A stretch of DNA of 64,000 bases from positions 15,716-79,715 of the forward strand of contig CAZOLR010000005.1 of assembly GCA_964580905.1 (NCBI GenBank), read 5' to 3'. The notes beneath the pieces are model-generated. The model searched no databases and was not told the DNA's origin. It saw only the letters and a list, made by a program, of their open reading frames with translations. The DNA is from G041228335 sp964580905. Its GTDB lineage: Bacteria > Pseudomonadota > Alphaproteobacteria > Puniceispirillales > UBA1172. The position numbers and the translations under genes are program-made. Shown here one piece after another: positions 8,844 to 16,336 of the stretch (position 1 is the first letter of the stretch; the number at the start of each line of letters is the position of its first letter).

Positions 8844-8867
8844 GGGCGCAGATTTAACCCTGCGCCC
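8844..8867 (+). promoter_or_regulatory. Stem-loop between atpE and the b' gene
   Basis: A perfect 8-bp stem (GGGCGCAG pairs with CTGCGCCC) with an 8-base loop begins nine bases after the atpE stop codon. It is not followed directly by a T tract (TCAGTTCCCC comes next), so it looks like an mRNA 3'-end stabiliser or attenuator more than a full terminator. A short CCCC...GGGG repeat at about 8873-8886 overlaps the GGGG that serves as the b' ribosome-binding site. Confidence 0.5.
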
Positions 8868-8894
8868 TCAGTTCCCCTTTTATGGGGTTGAACG

Positions 8895-9542
8895 ATGAAC
8901 AATCGCATGAACAGGATGCTTGATATGGCAAGATCAGCAAAATCTGAAACCCGGCTTGTGCCGTTTGGTGTGACCCTTGGCATTGTGGTTGCGGCAACAC
9001 CTGGCTGGGCTGCGGAAAGCGGAGGTAGTGGTGGTCTGCCACAGCTTGACCTGACTACCTGGCCAACCCAGATTTTCTGGCTCATCGTAAGCTTTGCTTT
9101 TGCCTATATTCTGATGTGGCGGATTGTAACCCCCCGCATTGCATCGGTCCTTGAAGAAAGACATGCTCGTCTTGATGGTGATATGCAGCGGGCACGTTCC
9201 GCCGCAGATGAAGCCGAAGAGATGCGCCTTTCTTACGAGAAAAAACTGGCCGACGCACGGACTGAAGCCAGCGATAAGACACGCAGCACATTAGCGGAAG
9301 CGCAAGCTGAAGCGGATAAGAAAAATGCTGAAGTTTCCAAAAAGCTGGCGTCGAAAATCAGCAAGGCTGAAGCCAAGATCATGGAAGCCCGGGATGCCGC
9401 GCTGAAGGAACTGGATGACATTGCCGCTGAAGGTGCAATAGATGCCGCCGCCAGCCTGACGGGAATAAAGGTGACGAAAACCGACGCCAAAAAAGCTGTC
9501 AAAGCTGCCGCCAAATCCATGCCAGCCATGATGGAGCAATAA
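8895..9542 (+). CDS. atpF2: F0F1 ATP synthase subunit b'
   Basis: One of two b-type peripheral-stalk subunits, characteristic of Alphaproteobacteria and photosynthetic lineages (also named atpG in some genomes). The 215-residue protein has an N-terminal extension of about 55 residues that includes a hydrophobic stretch ending in A-T-P-G-W-A-A. Then comes the family motif L-P-Q-L-D-x-x-T-W-P-T-Q-I-F-W-L and a single membrane anchor (about 58-78). A long Ala/Glu/Lys-rich coiled coil follows and contacts F1. ATG 8895 follows a GGGG ribosome-binding site. It ends one base before the start of atpF, so the two b subunits are probably made in equal amounts for a b/b' heterodimer. Confidence 0.94.
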   Translation: MNNRMNRMLDMARSAKSETRLVPFGVTLGIVVAATPGWAAESGGSGGLPQLDLTTWPTQIFWLIVSFAFAYILMWRIVTPRIASVLEERHARLDGDMQRARSAADEAEEMRLSYEKKLADARTEASDKTRSTLAEAQAEADKKNAEVSKKLASKISKAEAKIMEARDAALKELDDIAAEGAIDAAASLTGIKVTKTDAKKAVKAAAKSMPAMMEQ

Positions 9543-9543
9543 C

Positions 9544-10041
9544 ATGGATGCCTCGCACGCCCCCCTCATCAACGAAGGTGTATGGGTAGCCATATCCTTT
9601 ATCGTTTTCGTGGCCCTGATCTGGAAACGTGCCGGATCAGCCATGGCAGAGATGTTTGACAAGCGTTCCGGCGAAATCCGCAGTAATCTCGAAGAAGCCC
9701 AGCGTCTTCGTGAGGAAGCTCAGGCTGAGCTGAAGAAATATCAGCGGATGAACAGAGAAGCCGCGGAAGAAGCCGAAAAAATAACGGCTAATGCGGTTGC
9801 GGCCGCGAACACCATTCGTGCCAATGCTGAAAAAGCTGCCGAAGCCGCTATCAAGCGTAAGGAAGAACAGGCCACCGCAAAAATCAAGGCCATGGAAGCT
9901 GAGGTGGTGGCAAGCCTGCGCAGCCGTGCTGCTGAACTTGCAACCCGCGCTGCAACAGATCTTATCACCAGCAAGATGGATAAAGAGACCTCAGTAAAAC
10001 TGGTTTCAGCTGATATTGATCGCATCAAAAAGCTTGGCTGA
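9544..10041 (+). CDS. atpF: F0F1 ATP synthase subunit b
   Basis: Second b-type stalk subunit, 165 residues. A single N-terminal transmembrane helix (about residues 12-30, within V-W-V-A-I-S-F-I-V-F-V-A-L-I-W) is followed by an acidic/basic coiled coil that runs to the C-terminus. The pattern M-F-D-K-R-S-G-E-I-R-S-N-L-E-E-A just after the membrane segment is family-typical. It pairs with the upstream b' subunit to anchor the F1 alpha3-beta3 head against rotation. Last gene of the operon; a strong terminator begins 23 bases after its stop. Confidence 0.96.
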   Translation: MDASHAPLINEGVWVAISFIVFVALIWKRAGSAMAEMFDKRSGEIRSNLEEAQRLREEAQAELKKYQRMNREAAEEAEKITANAVAAANTIRANAEKAAEAAIKRKEEQATAKIKAMEAEVVASLRSRAAELATRAATDLITSKMDKETSVKLVSADIDRIKKLG

Positions 10042-10063
10042 TGAGGTGAACTCCACCTTGAAC

Positions 10064-10090
10064 AAACCCGCCTTCCGGCGGGTTTTTTTA
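10064..10090 (+). terminator. Rho-independent terminator of the atp operon
   Basis: A perfect 9-bp stem (AAACCCGCC pairs with GGCGGGTTT) around a TTCC loop, followed by a continuous T run to about 10090. It lies between the convergent atpF (+) and the lipoprotein gene (-). The A/T flanks of the stem are symmetrical, so it could also act weakly on the opposite strand. Confidence 0.9.
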
Positions 10091-10142
10091 TGTGCACTGC
10101 CAATTCTCAGTAAATTTCACCAGAGGGATCCATGAGATAGGA

Positions 10143-10643
10143 CTATTCCTCAGTGGTAACGGCGCGGCCCAGCCCCATGACGATGCGGGTTTCGGCTGGA
10201 ACATTCGTCCGAAGAATAAAAATCGGGCGAGATTTGGCTTCCAGATCACCAATGAATGCCTCTTCGCTGAAGATATAACGTGAGACAACTTCATCCTTGC
10301 TGTCAACAAATGCCAGGGTGATGTCAAAAGGAACACGTTCTGTCTTGTTCCGGTCATTCTGAAGTCGTTTCAGCATCAGCCCGATATCCATCTTCATGGC
10401 GTAGCCGTCACTTCGGGGCGTGCATTCGGCGGCCACACCGTTAAACCTGATGCTGACAACATGCTCAAGTTCCGCGCCGATGGTCATTACTTGTTCCGCC
10501 CCTTCCGCGACTGATATATCCGGGCAGGCGACGACTTCAGGCTCAAAAGTGGAACAGCCTGCCAGTAATCCGGCCACAAGACACATTGTCAGAGGGGCAA
10601 AAGACAGGGATCGACGAGAAGGTAGGCTGAAATTCTCTGTCAT
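10143..10643 (-). CDS. Conserved-looking lipoprotein of unknown function
   Basis: A 166-residue protein I do not assign to a named family. Residues about 12-29 form a signal peptide that ends in the lipobox L-A-G-C, with the lipidation cysteine at position 30 (L-L-A-G-C-S-T-F). The mature part begins with V-V-A-C-P-D-I-S-V-A-E-G-A and has a second conserved-type cysteine in A-E-C-T-P-R. The rest looks like mixed beta structure, with V-P-F-D-I-T-L-A-F-V and E-A-F-I-G-D-L-E-A-K. No catalytic motif is visible. It lies alone between the atp terminator and divergent ispH. Residue +2 after the lipid cysteine is Ser, which would favour outer-membrane sorting by the enterobacterial rule; that is inference. 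Confidence 0.75.
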   Translation of the reverse strand: MTENFSLPSRRSLSFAPLTMCLVAGLLAGCSTFEPEVVACPDISVAEGAEQVMTIGAELEHVVSIRFNGVAAECTPRSDGYAMKMDIGLMLKRLQNDRNKTERVPFDITLAFVDSKDEVVSRYIFSEEAFIGDLEAKSRPIFILRTNVPAETRIVMGLGRAVTTEE

Positions 10644-10741
10644 GGGTTCTGCTACTCAAAAATTCGTGGTGGATATGACACTAGACGGTTTTAAAATCGG
10701 TTTCAAGTTGACCTTATCGCAAACTTGAAGCAGAACAGGGC

Positions 10742-11707
10742 ATGGTTAGTTCTATGGCTGATATATCACCCTCCCCTGTCCGGATCCGCCTTGCCACGCC
10801 ACGCGGTTTCTGTGCCGGCGTTGATCGTGCTGTTCGTATAGTTGAAGTCGCACTTGAGAAATTCGGCGCGCCGGTCTACGTCCGCCACGAGATCGTGCAT
10901 AACCGGCACGTCGTGGATCGTCTTGCCGGAATGGGGGCTGTATTTGTTCAGGAACTCGATGAAGTTCCCGAAGGTGCCCCGGTTGTTTTTTCCGCCCATG
11001 GCGTAGCCAAAACAGTCGTTTCTGAGGCCGAACGCCGTAAGATGATTGCTGTTGATGCCACCTGCCCGCTTGTAACCAAGGTTCATATCGAAGCGCATCG
11101 CCATGAACGTGAAGGCGCCCACATCCTGCTGATAGGACATCGGGGCCATCCTGAAGTCGAAGGAACGATGGGTCAGGTTCCGGAAGGCACTATGACCTTG
11201 ATCGAAACACCTGAAGATGCTGAAGACGTTTCCATTCCCAAAGGTAGTTTCCCTGCATTCGCCACCCAGACAACACTTTCCGTAGACGATACGGCAGAAG
11301 TCATCGCTGTTCTCAAACGCCGTTTTCCTGATATCCGGGGGCCGCGTGGTGAAGATATCTGCTACGCAACCACCAACCGTCAGCAGGCGGTTAAAGCCAT
11401 TGCCGATGGCGCGGATATGGTGCTCGTCGTCGGCGCATCGAATTCATCGAATTCCAGGCGTCTGGTTGAAGTTGCCCTGAAAGCCGGCGCAAAAGATGCC
11501 ATGCTCATTGCCTCAGCCGCTGATATTGACCATAAGCGACTGGCGGGTGCCGGCATTATCGGCCTTTCCGCCGGAGCTTCTGCACCCGAAGTCCTTGTTC
11601 AGGACGTGATTCAAACCTTGAAAGACACCTATGGTGCATCGGTAGAAGAGGTTGAAACCGTTTCCGAAGACATCAGCTTTAACCTGCCAGCCGCACTCCG
11701 GGATTGA
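10742..11707 (+). CDS. ispH: 4-hydroxy-3-methylbut-2-enyl diphosphate reductase
   Basis: Last enzyme of the MEP isoprenoid pathway, converting HMBPP to IPP and DMAPP with a [4Fe-4S] cluster. All three cluster cysteines are present: Cys24 (R-G-F-C-A-G-V), Cys108 (D-A-T-C-P-L-V) and Cys207 (E-D-I-C-Y-A-T-T-N-R-Q). The substrate-binding H-E-I-V-H-N and S-A-H-G motifs are also seen. The 321-residue length is typical. An internal ATG at 10754 is an alternative start; the first residues are not conserved in the family. It is followed three bases later by thrB and then rnhA, a run common in Alphaproteobacteria with no obvious metabolic link. Confidence 0.97.
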   Translation: MVSSMADISPSPVRIRLATPRGFCAGVDRAVRIVEVALEKFGAPVYVRHEIVHNRHVVDRLAGMGAVFVQELDEVPEGAPVVFSAHGVAKTVVSEAERRKMIAVDATCPLVTKVHIEAHRHEREGAHILLIGHRGHPEVEGTMGQVPEGTMTLIETPEDAEDVSIPKGSFPAFATQTTLSVDDTAEVIAVLKRRFPDIRGPRGEDICYATTNRQQAVKAIADGADMVLVVGASNSSNSRRLVEVALKAGAKDAMLIASAADIDHKRLAGAGIIGLSAGASAPEVLVQDVIQTLKDTYGASVEEVETVSEDISFNLPAALRD

Positions 11708-11710
11708 TCC

Positions 11711-12676
11711 ATGGCCGTATATACCCGCGTTGAAGAAAATGATCTTACATCTTTTCTCCAAACCTATGATATCGGCGAGGCCACCAGTTTTTCCGGTATT
11801 ACCGAAGGGGTTGAAAATTCGAACTACCGGCTGAACACCACCAAAGGCGCCTATATCCTTACCCTTTATGAAAAACGTGTTCGGGTGGAAGATCTGCCCT
11901 TTTTCATCGGGCTGATGGCGCATATGGCAAAGGCCGGGATCACCTGCCCCGAACCCGTGGCTGACAAGAACGGAAATGTGCTCAAAGAGCTCAACGGGAA
12001 AGCCGCGGCCATCGTCACCTTTCTTGAAGGAACATGGAATGCAACCCCGTCACCGGCGCGTTGCCGGGCCGCAGGACAAACACTTGCCCAAATGCATCTG
12101 GCGGGGCAGGACTTTTCACTAAGACGGAAGAATGCCCTTGATGCCGACGCCTGGCGTCCGCTTCTCAATTCTGCTGGCCGGGATGATATCAACACCCTCA
12201 GGGCCGGACTCTATGAAGAAGCCGGCGAAAGGCTTGATTCCATCCTGGCTGACTGGCCTGAGAACCTGCCTTCCGGAGTCCTTCATGCCGATCTCTTCCC
12301 CGATAATGTTCTTTTTGTAGGCAATGACGTCACCGGGGTGATAGATTTCTATTTCGCCTGCAATGACATGCTCGCCTACGATCTTGCTATAATGCTCAAC
12401 GCATGGTGTTTTGAGCCCGATGGCAGTTTCAATATCACCAAATCCCGGCAACTGATTGACGGCTATCAGTCTGTCCGGCCCTTAAACGAGGAAGAAATCG
12501 CCTCAATACCGGTGTTATGCAGGGGATCAGCCATGCGGTTTTTTCTGACCCGGCTCTACGACTGGATACATACCCCTCCGGATGCTCAGGTCAGGCCACA
12601 TGATCCGATGGCCTACTGGAAGCGGCTCAACTTTCATCATCAGGTGAAAACACCGGAAGGATACGGAGTGAGATAA
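11711..12676 (+). CDS. thrB: Homoserine kinase, choline/aminoglycoside kinase-fold type
   Basis: Phosphorylates homoserine in threonine biosynthesis. This is the ThrB form of the APH/choline kinase fold, not the GHMP-kinase form of E. coli. Key residues are visible: the catalytic loop L-H-A-D-L-F-P-D-N-V (His192, Asp194, Asp198, Asn199) and the metal-binding Asp212 in G-V-I-D-F-Y-F-A. The N-terminal G-I-T-E-G-V-E-N-S-N-Y motif is the family nucleotide loop. The protein has 321 residues. Its partner thrC is 5 kb away on the other strand (17630-19036). The stop TAA shares its last A with the ATG of rnhA. Confidence 0.95.
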   Translation: MAVYTRVEENDLTSFLQTYDIGEATSFSGITEGVENSNYRLNTTKGAYILTLYEKRVRVEDLPFFIGLMAHMAKAGITCPEPVADKNGNVLKELNGKAAAIVTFLEGTWNATPSPARCRAAGQTLAQMHLAGQDFSLRRKNALDADAWRPLLNSAGRDDINTLRAGLYEEAGERLDSILADWPENLPSGVLHADLFPDNVLFVGNDVTGVIDFYFACNDMLAYDLAIMLNAWCFEPDGSFNITKSRQLIDGYQSVRPLNEEEIASIPVLCRGSAMRFFLTRLYDWIHTPPDAQVRPHDPMAYWKRLNFHHQVKTPEGYGVR

Positions 12677-13116
12677 TGGCACGGCCGGTGATGATCTATA
12701 CCGACGGATCCTGCCTAGGCAATCCGGGACCGGGTGGCTGGGCCGCTATTCTCGTCTATGGCGATGTCGAAAAAGAACTGAGCGGCGGCGAAGCGGATAC
12801 AACGAATAACCGGATGGAGCTGATGGCCGCTATTGCCGCGCTTGAGGCCCTGACGCGGCCCGTGGCCTGCACCATCACCTCAGACAGCGTCTATCTTAAG
12901 GACGGCATTACCAGGTGGATCCATGGCTGGAAAAAGAACGGCTGGAAGACAGCGGCAAAGAAGCCGGTCAAGAACAAGGATCTCTGGGAACGACTGGATA
13001 CAGCCCTCGGCCGGCATAATGTCAGCTGGGAGTGGGTCAAAGGCCATGCCGGTCACCCGATGAACGAGCGCTGTGATGATCTTGCCAGGGCTGAAGCCGA
13101 ACGTATCAAGGCCTAA
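12676..13116 (+). CDS. rnhA: Ribonuclease HI
   Basis: Cleaves the RNA strand of RNA-DNA hybrids. The 146-residue protein aligns by position with the E. coli enzyme: catalytic Asp10 (Y-T-D-G-S-C), Glu48 (N-R-M-E-L-M-A), Asp70 (T-S-D-S-V-Y) and Asp134 (N-E-R-C-D-D-L-A), with the flexible-loop His124 in K-G-H-A-G-H. The basic handle region (W-K-K-N-G-W-K) that binds the hybrid is present. Translationally coupled to thrB by a one-base overlap. The stop region overlaps the convergent peroxiredoxin gene by four bases. Confidence 0.97.
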   Translation: MARPVMIYTDGSCLGNPGPGGWAAILVYGDVEKELSGGEADTTNNRMELMAAIAALEALTRPVACTITSDSVYLKDGITRWIHGWKKNGWKTAAKKPVKNKDLWERLDTALGRHNVSWEWVKGHAGHPMNERCDDLARAEAERIKA

Positions 13117-13595
13117 AGGTGCTTCAGCACATGTTCGGCGGATGATATTTCAAACGCTCCGGGTTCTTCGATAAAAACATGGGTGGTGACACCATCTTCG
13201 GCAATTAGCGCCAGACGCCCTGCCCTTGTATTGCCCAGAACAGGCGTTTTGACCACCAGAACCCCCATGGCATCAGCGGCGTTTCCTTCCGGGTCCGCCA
13301 GCATGTCAATTTTGCCGTCAGCGCCACTGTCACGTCCCCATGCGTGCATGACATGCGCATCATTCACTGCAAGGCAACCGATGGCATCAACACCCTTGTT
13401 GTGAAAAGACGCCGCCATTTCAACAAAGCCTGGAAGATGCCGCGCCGAGCATGTAGGCGTGAACGCCCCGGGAACAGCAATGAGAACAACTTTACGCCCC
13501 CGTGACCAGTCTTTCAGCGAGGTTTCCTCAATACCGTCATCGGTCTTGATATGTATAAGTGTATCGGGGAGTGTTTCACCAGTTGTTATAGGCAT
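13113..13595 (-). CDS. Peroxiredoxin, Prx5 / AhpC-TSA type
   Basis: Reduces hydroperoxides using an active-site thiol. The 160-residue protein has the Prx5 signature P-G-A-F-T-P-T-C-S-A-R-H-L-P-G-F with the peroxidatic cysteine at position 49. Another cysteine at about 74 (G-C-L-A-V-N-D) lies where the family keeps V-x-x-V-x-V-N-D and is unlikely to be the resolving residue, so the enzyme probably relies on glutathione or glutaredoxin, consistent with gshA in the same window. No signal peptide, so cytosolic. Convergent with rnhA. Confidence 0.93.
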   Translation of the reverse strand: MPITTGETLPDTLIHIKTDDGIEETSLKDWSRGRKVVLIAVPGAFTPTCSARHLPGFVEMAASFHNKGVDAIGCLAVNDAHVMHAWGRDSGADGKIDMLADPEGNAADAMGVLVVKTPVLGNTRAGRLALIAEDGVTTHVFIEEPGAFEISSAEHVLKHL

Positions 13596-13665
13596 GCGGG
13601 GACTCCAGTCAGGATTTGTTTACTTGCATCAAATTAGGACAGAATGATGCGCTTACAAGGGCGGA

Positions 13666-15615
13666 TCAGTTGCCGCTGGCACGTCTGATGGCGTCCAGCA
13701 CCATGGATGTTGTCAGGATCTCTCCAAGGGGAATGCCCTGCGGCGCTGCAGGGCCGTAAACCATATTGAACGGGATACCGTAACGTCCGTTCAAGGCAAG
13801 ATACCGGCTGATCTCATCATCCGGTTTTGTCCAGTCTGCGCGCAAAAGCTTCACCTCACGGGCGCGAAATTCTTCCATGACCTGTTCGGTGTTAAGCACA
13901 AAGACCTTGTTTGTCTGGCATGTGATGCACCAATCGGCCGTAACATCGACAAAAACAACCTGCCCGATGGATGCTTTTTCTTCGGCAAGGCCCGGTGACC
14001 ATGTCTGCCACAGCCCGTCAGGTGAAGTGCTGGCTGAAAGATGTGTTGCCAGCACCGTGACAAGCCAGAAGGATGTTGCAAAAAGACCGGCCGCCAGCAC
14101 CCGTTTCAGGCCGATAAGCCAACGGCCCGGGCGCGGCAGGAATCCAACAAGCGACGGCCGGGCCGCCACGGCTATCCATGGCGAGGCAAGCCCTGCCCCC
14201 ATCACGACAAAGATCAGCATCAGCACATCTCCAGGTGCCGTCAGCGCGAAGGCTACAGCCGTACCAACAAAAGGCGCGGAACAAGGGGTTGCAAGAAGTG
14301 TTGCCAATGCACCTGAGAAAAAATCACCAACCAGACCTGACGGCAGTGCCCGCCCCCAATTCTGAATAAAACCCGGGACGGGAAGAATGGTTATATCAAG
14401 CATCATCAACCCGAAAAAACCGATTGCCAGCGCGGCGAAGATAAGAAAAACAGGTTGCTGGAACTGGATCCCCCAGCCAATGGCAATACCGGCGCTGCGA
14501 AGCGCATAGACCGAAAGGCCAAGAAGGACAAATGACGTCACCACCCCGGCGGCGGTGGCGAGAAAAGACCACCTGATCTTTCTTTTTTCCTCACCACCAT
14601 GGCCAAGCACAGACGCCAGTTTCAGCGACAGGACCGGAAGCACGCATGGCATGACATTCAGAATAACACCGCCCAGAAACGCAACCATAAGCATGGCAAA
14701 AAGACCATCACCAAATCCTGCCCCGAAGGTCGGTGCGCCGCCTTTGGCCTCAGTTACCGTGGTTGCGGCTTCCAGCAAAAACGCAGGGGAAATGACCGTG
14801 ACCATAATGGCTTCACCAAGAAGTTCCGTTGGCGGCCTGCCGCTGATCTCAAGCCTTGAAAATCCCTGAGCAAATTTCGGTTTCGCGAAACTGAACCCCG
14901 AAACAGTTTCGATCAGGATATCACCTTCATGCAATGGCACAGCCTTGCCATTACGTTCCAGCCGCACCTCAAGACCGCCATCCCGGAGCTCAGCGGCCAC
15001 CAGATCAACCCCGGCCGCAGTACCCGGACCCGGCACCCGTGATCTGAATTCCGCCATTTTTCTGGCTTCGGCCGAAGCCGTGGCCTGCCCCGAAGGCAGG
15101 GAGACAGACAGGGTTTCCCGAACAGGAATGCAGATATCACTGCAGACAAGCCCTTCAAGCAAGGCACTTACGGCAAAACCCTTTCCCGGGTTTTCAAGAT
15201 CAAGCGTCAGGGGCAGGATAACGTGCTCACCGTATCCGAAACTGTCAAAGCCCAGGATGCTGAAACGAACAGGAGCCGGAAAATCCAGCCTGTGTCCCCG
15301 GACAGCCGGAGAGGCGGAAAAATCAAGCACCGGTGGCAAGCCAGCATCACCGGGGCTGCGCCAATAGACTTTCCAGCCCGGTTCAAGCCTGAATTCAAGC
15401 CCTGCGTCGATACTCCCTGAAGATCCGGCGGCATCAGTTGCGGTGACAATCCGGGCTTTCATAACCTCATTTCCCTGCCAGGGACCGGCCGCCGCCCTTG
15501 CGTCTGCCGTCCAGAAAAGCCCAGCCCAGAGAACAAGGGCGCAAAGGAAAATTCCCGGAATAAAACCGGATAAATTTCTGCTGATCAGCGATCTGATGTC
15601 GGGTTGCGTTGCCAT
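13666..15615 (-). CDS. DsbD-family protein-disulfide reductase (ScsB-like)
   Basis: A 649-residue three-part protein that moves reducing power from the cytosol to the envelope. It has an N-terminal signal and transmembrane segment (about 15-42) and a periplasmic beta-rich domain to about 280. A polytopic DsbD/CcdA-like core (about 295-530) follows with the redox motif M-P-C-V-L-P-V-L and the second A-T-P-C-S-A-P-F. The C-terminal thioredoxin domain has W-C-I-T-C near residue 560. The large N-terminal domain with Y-W-R-S-P-G-D-A-G resembles the ScsB branch of the family more than classical E. coli DsbD. Expected partners are periplasmic thioredoxin-fold proteins such as the DsbA-like protein at 3090, but which one it serves cannot be told. 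It is divergent from yqgE. Confidence 0.9.
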   Translation of the reverse strand: MATQPDIRSLISRNLSGFIPGIFLCALVLWAGLFWTADARAAAGPWQGNEVMKARIVTATDAAGSSGSIDAGLEFRLEPGWKVYWRSPGDAGLPPVLDFSASPAVRGHRLDFPAPVRFSILGFDSFGYGEHVILPLTLDLENPGKGFAVSALLEGLVCSDICIPVRETLSVSLPSGQATASAEARKMAEFRSRVPGPGTAAGVDLVAAELRDGGLEVRLERNGKAVPLHEGDILIETVSGFSFAKPKFAQGFSRLEISGRPPTELLGEAIMVTVISPAFLLEAATTVTEAKGGAPTFGAGFGDGLFAMLMVAFLGGVILNVMPCVLPVLSLKLASVLGHGGEEKRKIRWSFLATAAGVVTSFVLLGLSVYALRSAGIAIGWGIQFQQPVFLIFAALAIGFFGLMMLDITILPVPGFIQNWGRALPSGLVGDFFSGALATLLATPCSAPFVGTAVAFALTAPGDVLMLIFVVMGAGLASPWIAVAARPSLVGFLPRPGRWLIGLKRVLAAGLFATSFWLVTVLATHLSASTSPDGLWQTWSPGLAEEKASIGQVVFVDVTADWCITCQTNKVFVLNTEQVMEEFRAREVKLLRADWTKPDDEISRYLALNGRYGIPFNMVYGPAAPQGIPLGEILTTSMVLDAIRRASGN

Positions 15616-15751
15616 GGCCGCACTATACCTTACCTTGTCTTTAATCCAAGCATGTCGTTAAGGCATTTTCAGGGCAATGATATTTTATCTGGTCAAGTTG
15701 GTGAATTGAGTTTAGGCTTTTAATCTGGGTACAAGAAAGGGGTGTTTTGCC

Positions 15752-16309
15752 TTGGCAAATTACCTGACAGGCCAGTTGCTCATCGCAATGCCGCAAATGG
15801 ATGATAAACGGTTCCGTAATACCGTCATTCTGATATGCAGTCATGACAGCGAAGCGGCCATGGGCGTGATTGTCAATCAACCTGTTGAAAACCTCTGCCT
15901 TGAAGGGCTTGCTGAACAAATCGGCATAGGAACACCGCTATTTGCCGGCAATACGCCTGTTTATAATGGCGGGCCGATGGAACAATCCCGCGGGATGGTG
16001 GTCCATTCCTCCGAACATATGCTCCCCGACAGTATTTCCATCACCCATTCCATGGCCATGACATCAAATATCAAGATCATCACCGAAATTGCCAATGGGT
16101 ATGGCCCGGGCGAATATATTGTCACGCTAGGCCATGCCAGCTGGTCAGCCGGACAGCTGGAACGTGAAATCCGCAGCAATGTCTGGCTCACGATGCCGTT
16201 TCAGAAAGACCTTGTGTTCAGCGAGTCCATCGATACGGTCTGGGACAGTTGTTTTTCACGTCTCGGCATTTCGGCGGCACATATATCCACCACCGCCGGC
16301 CATGCCTGA
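15752..16309 (+). CDS. YqgE/AlgH family protein (DUF179)
   Basis: A 185-residue cytosolic protein of the widespread UPF0301 (YqgE/AlgH) family. The typical opening G-Q-L-L-I-A-M-P-x-M-x-D-x-R-F is present, followed by V-I-L-I-C-S-H, G-V-I-V-N-Q-P and Y-N-G-G-P-M-E. Later come the G-H-A-S-W-S-A-G-Q-L-E-x-E-I and N-x-W-L-T motifs. The molecular function is not established; the AlgH name comes from an alginate-regulation phenotype and should not be taken as the role here. The start is TTG 15752, backed by AAAGGGG nine bases upstream (15736-15742). No in-frame ATG precedes the conserved motif. Convergent with the M16 peptidase. Confidence 0.92.
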   Translation: MANYLTGQLLIAMPQMDDKRFRNTVILICSHDSEAAMGVIVNQPVENLCLEGLAEQIGIGTPLFAGNTPVYNGGPMEQSRGMVVHSSEHMLPDSISITHSMAMTSNIKIITEIANGYGPGEYIVTLGHASWSAGQLEREIRSNVWLTMPFQKDLVFSESIDTVWDSCFSRLGISAAHISTTAGHA

Positions 16310-16336
16310 CAGTCATCAGGCCTGTGTCCCATTAAA

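Noticed and set aside
13666..15615. DsbD-like protein as a copper-resistance (Scs) locus
   Set aside because: The domain layout resembles ScsB, but no scsA, scsC or scsD-like genes lie beside it, so a copper role is not supported.
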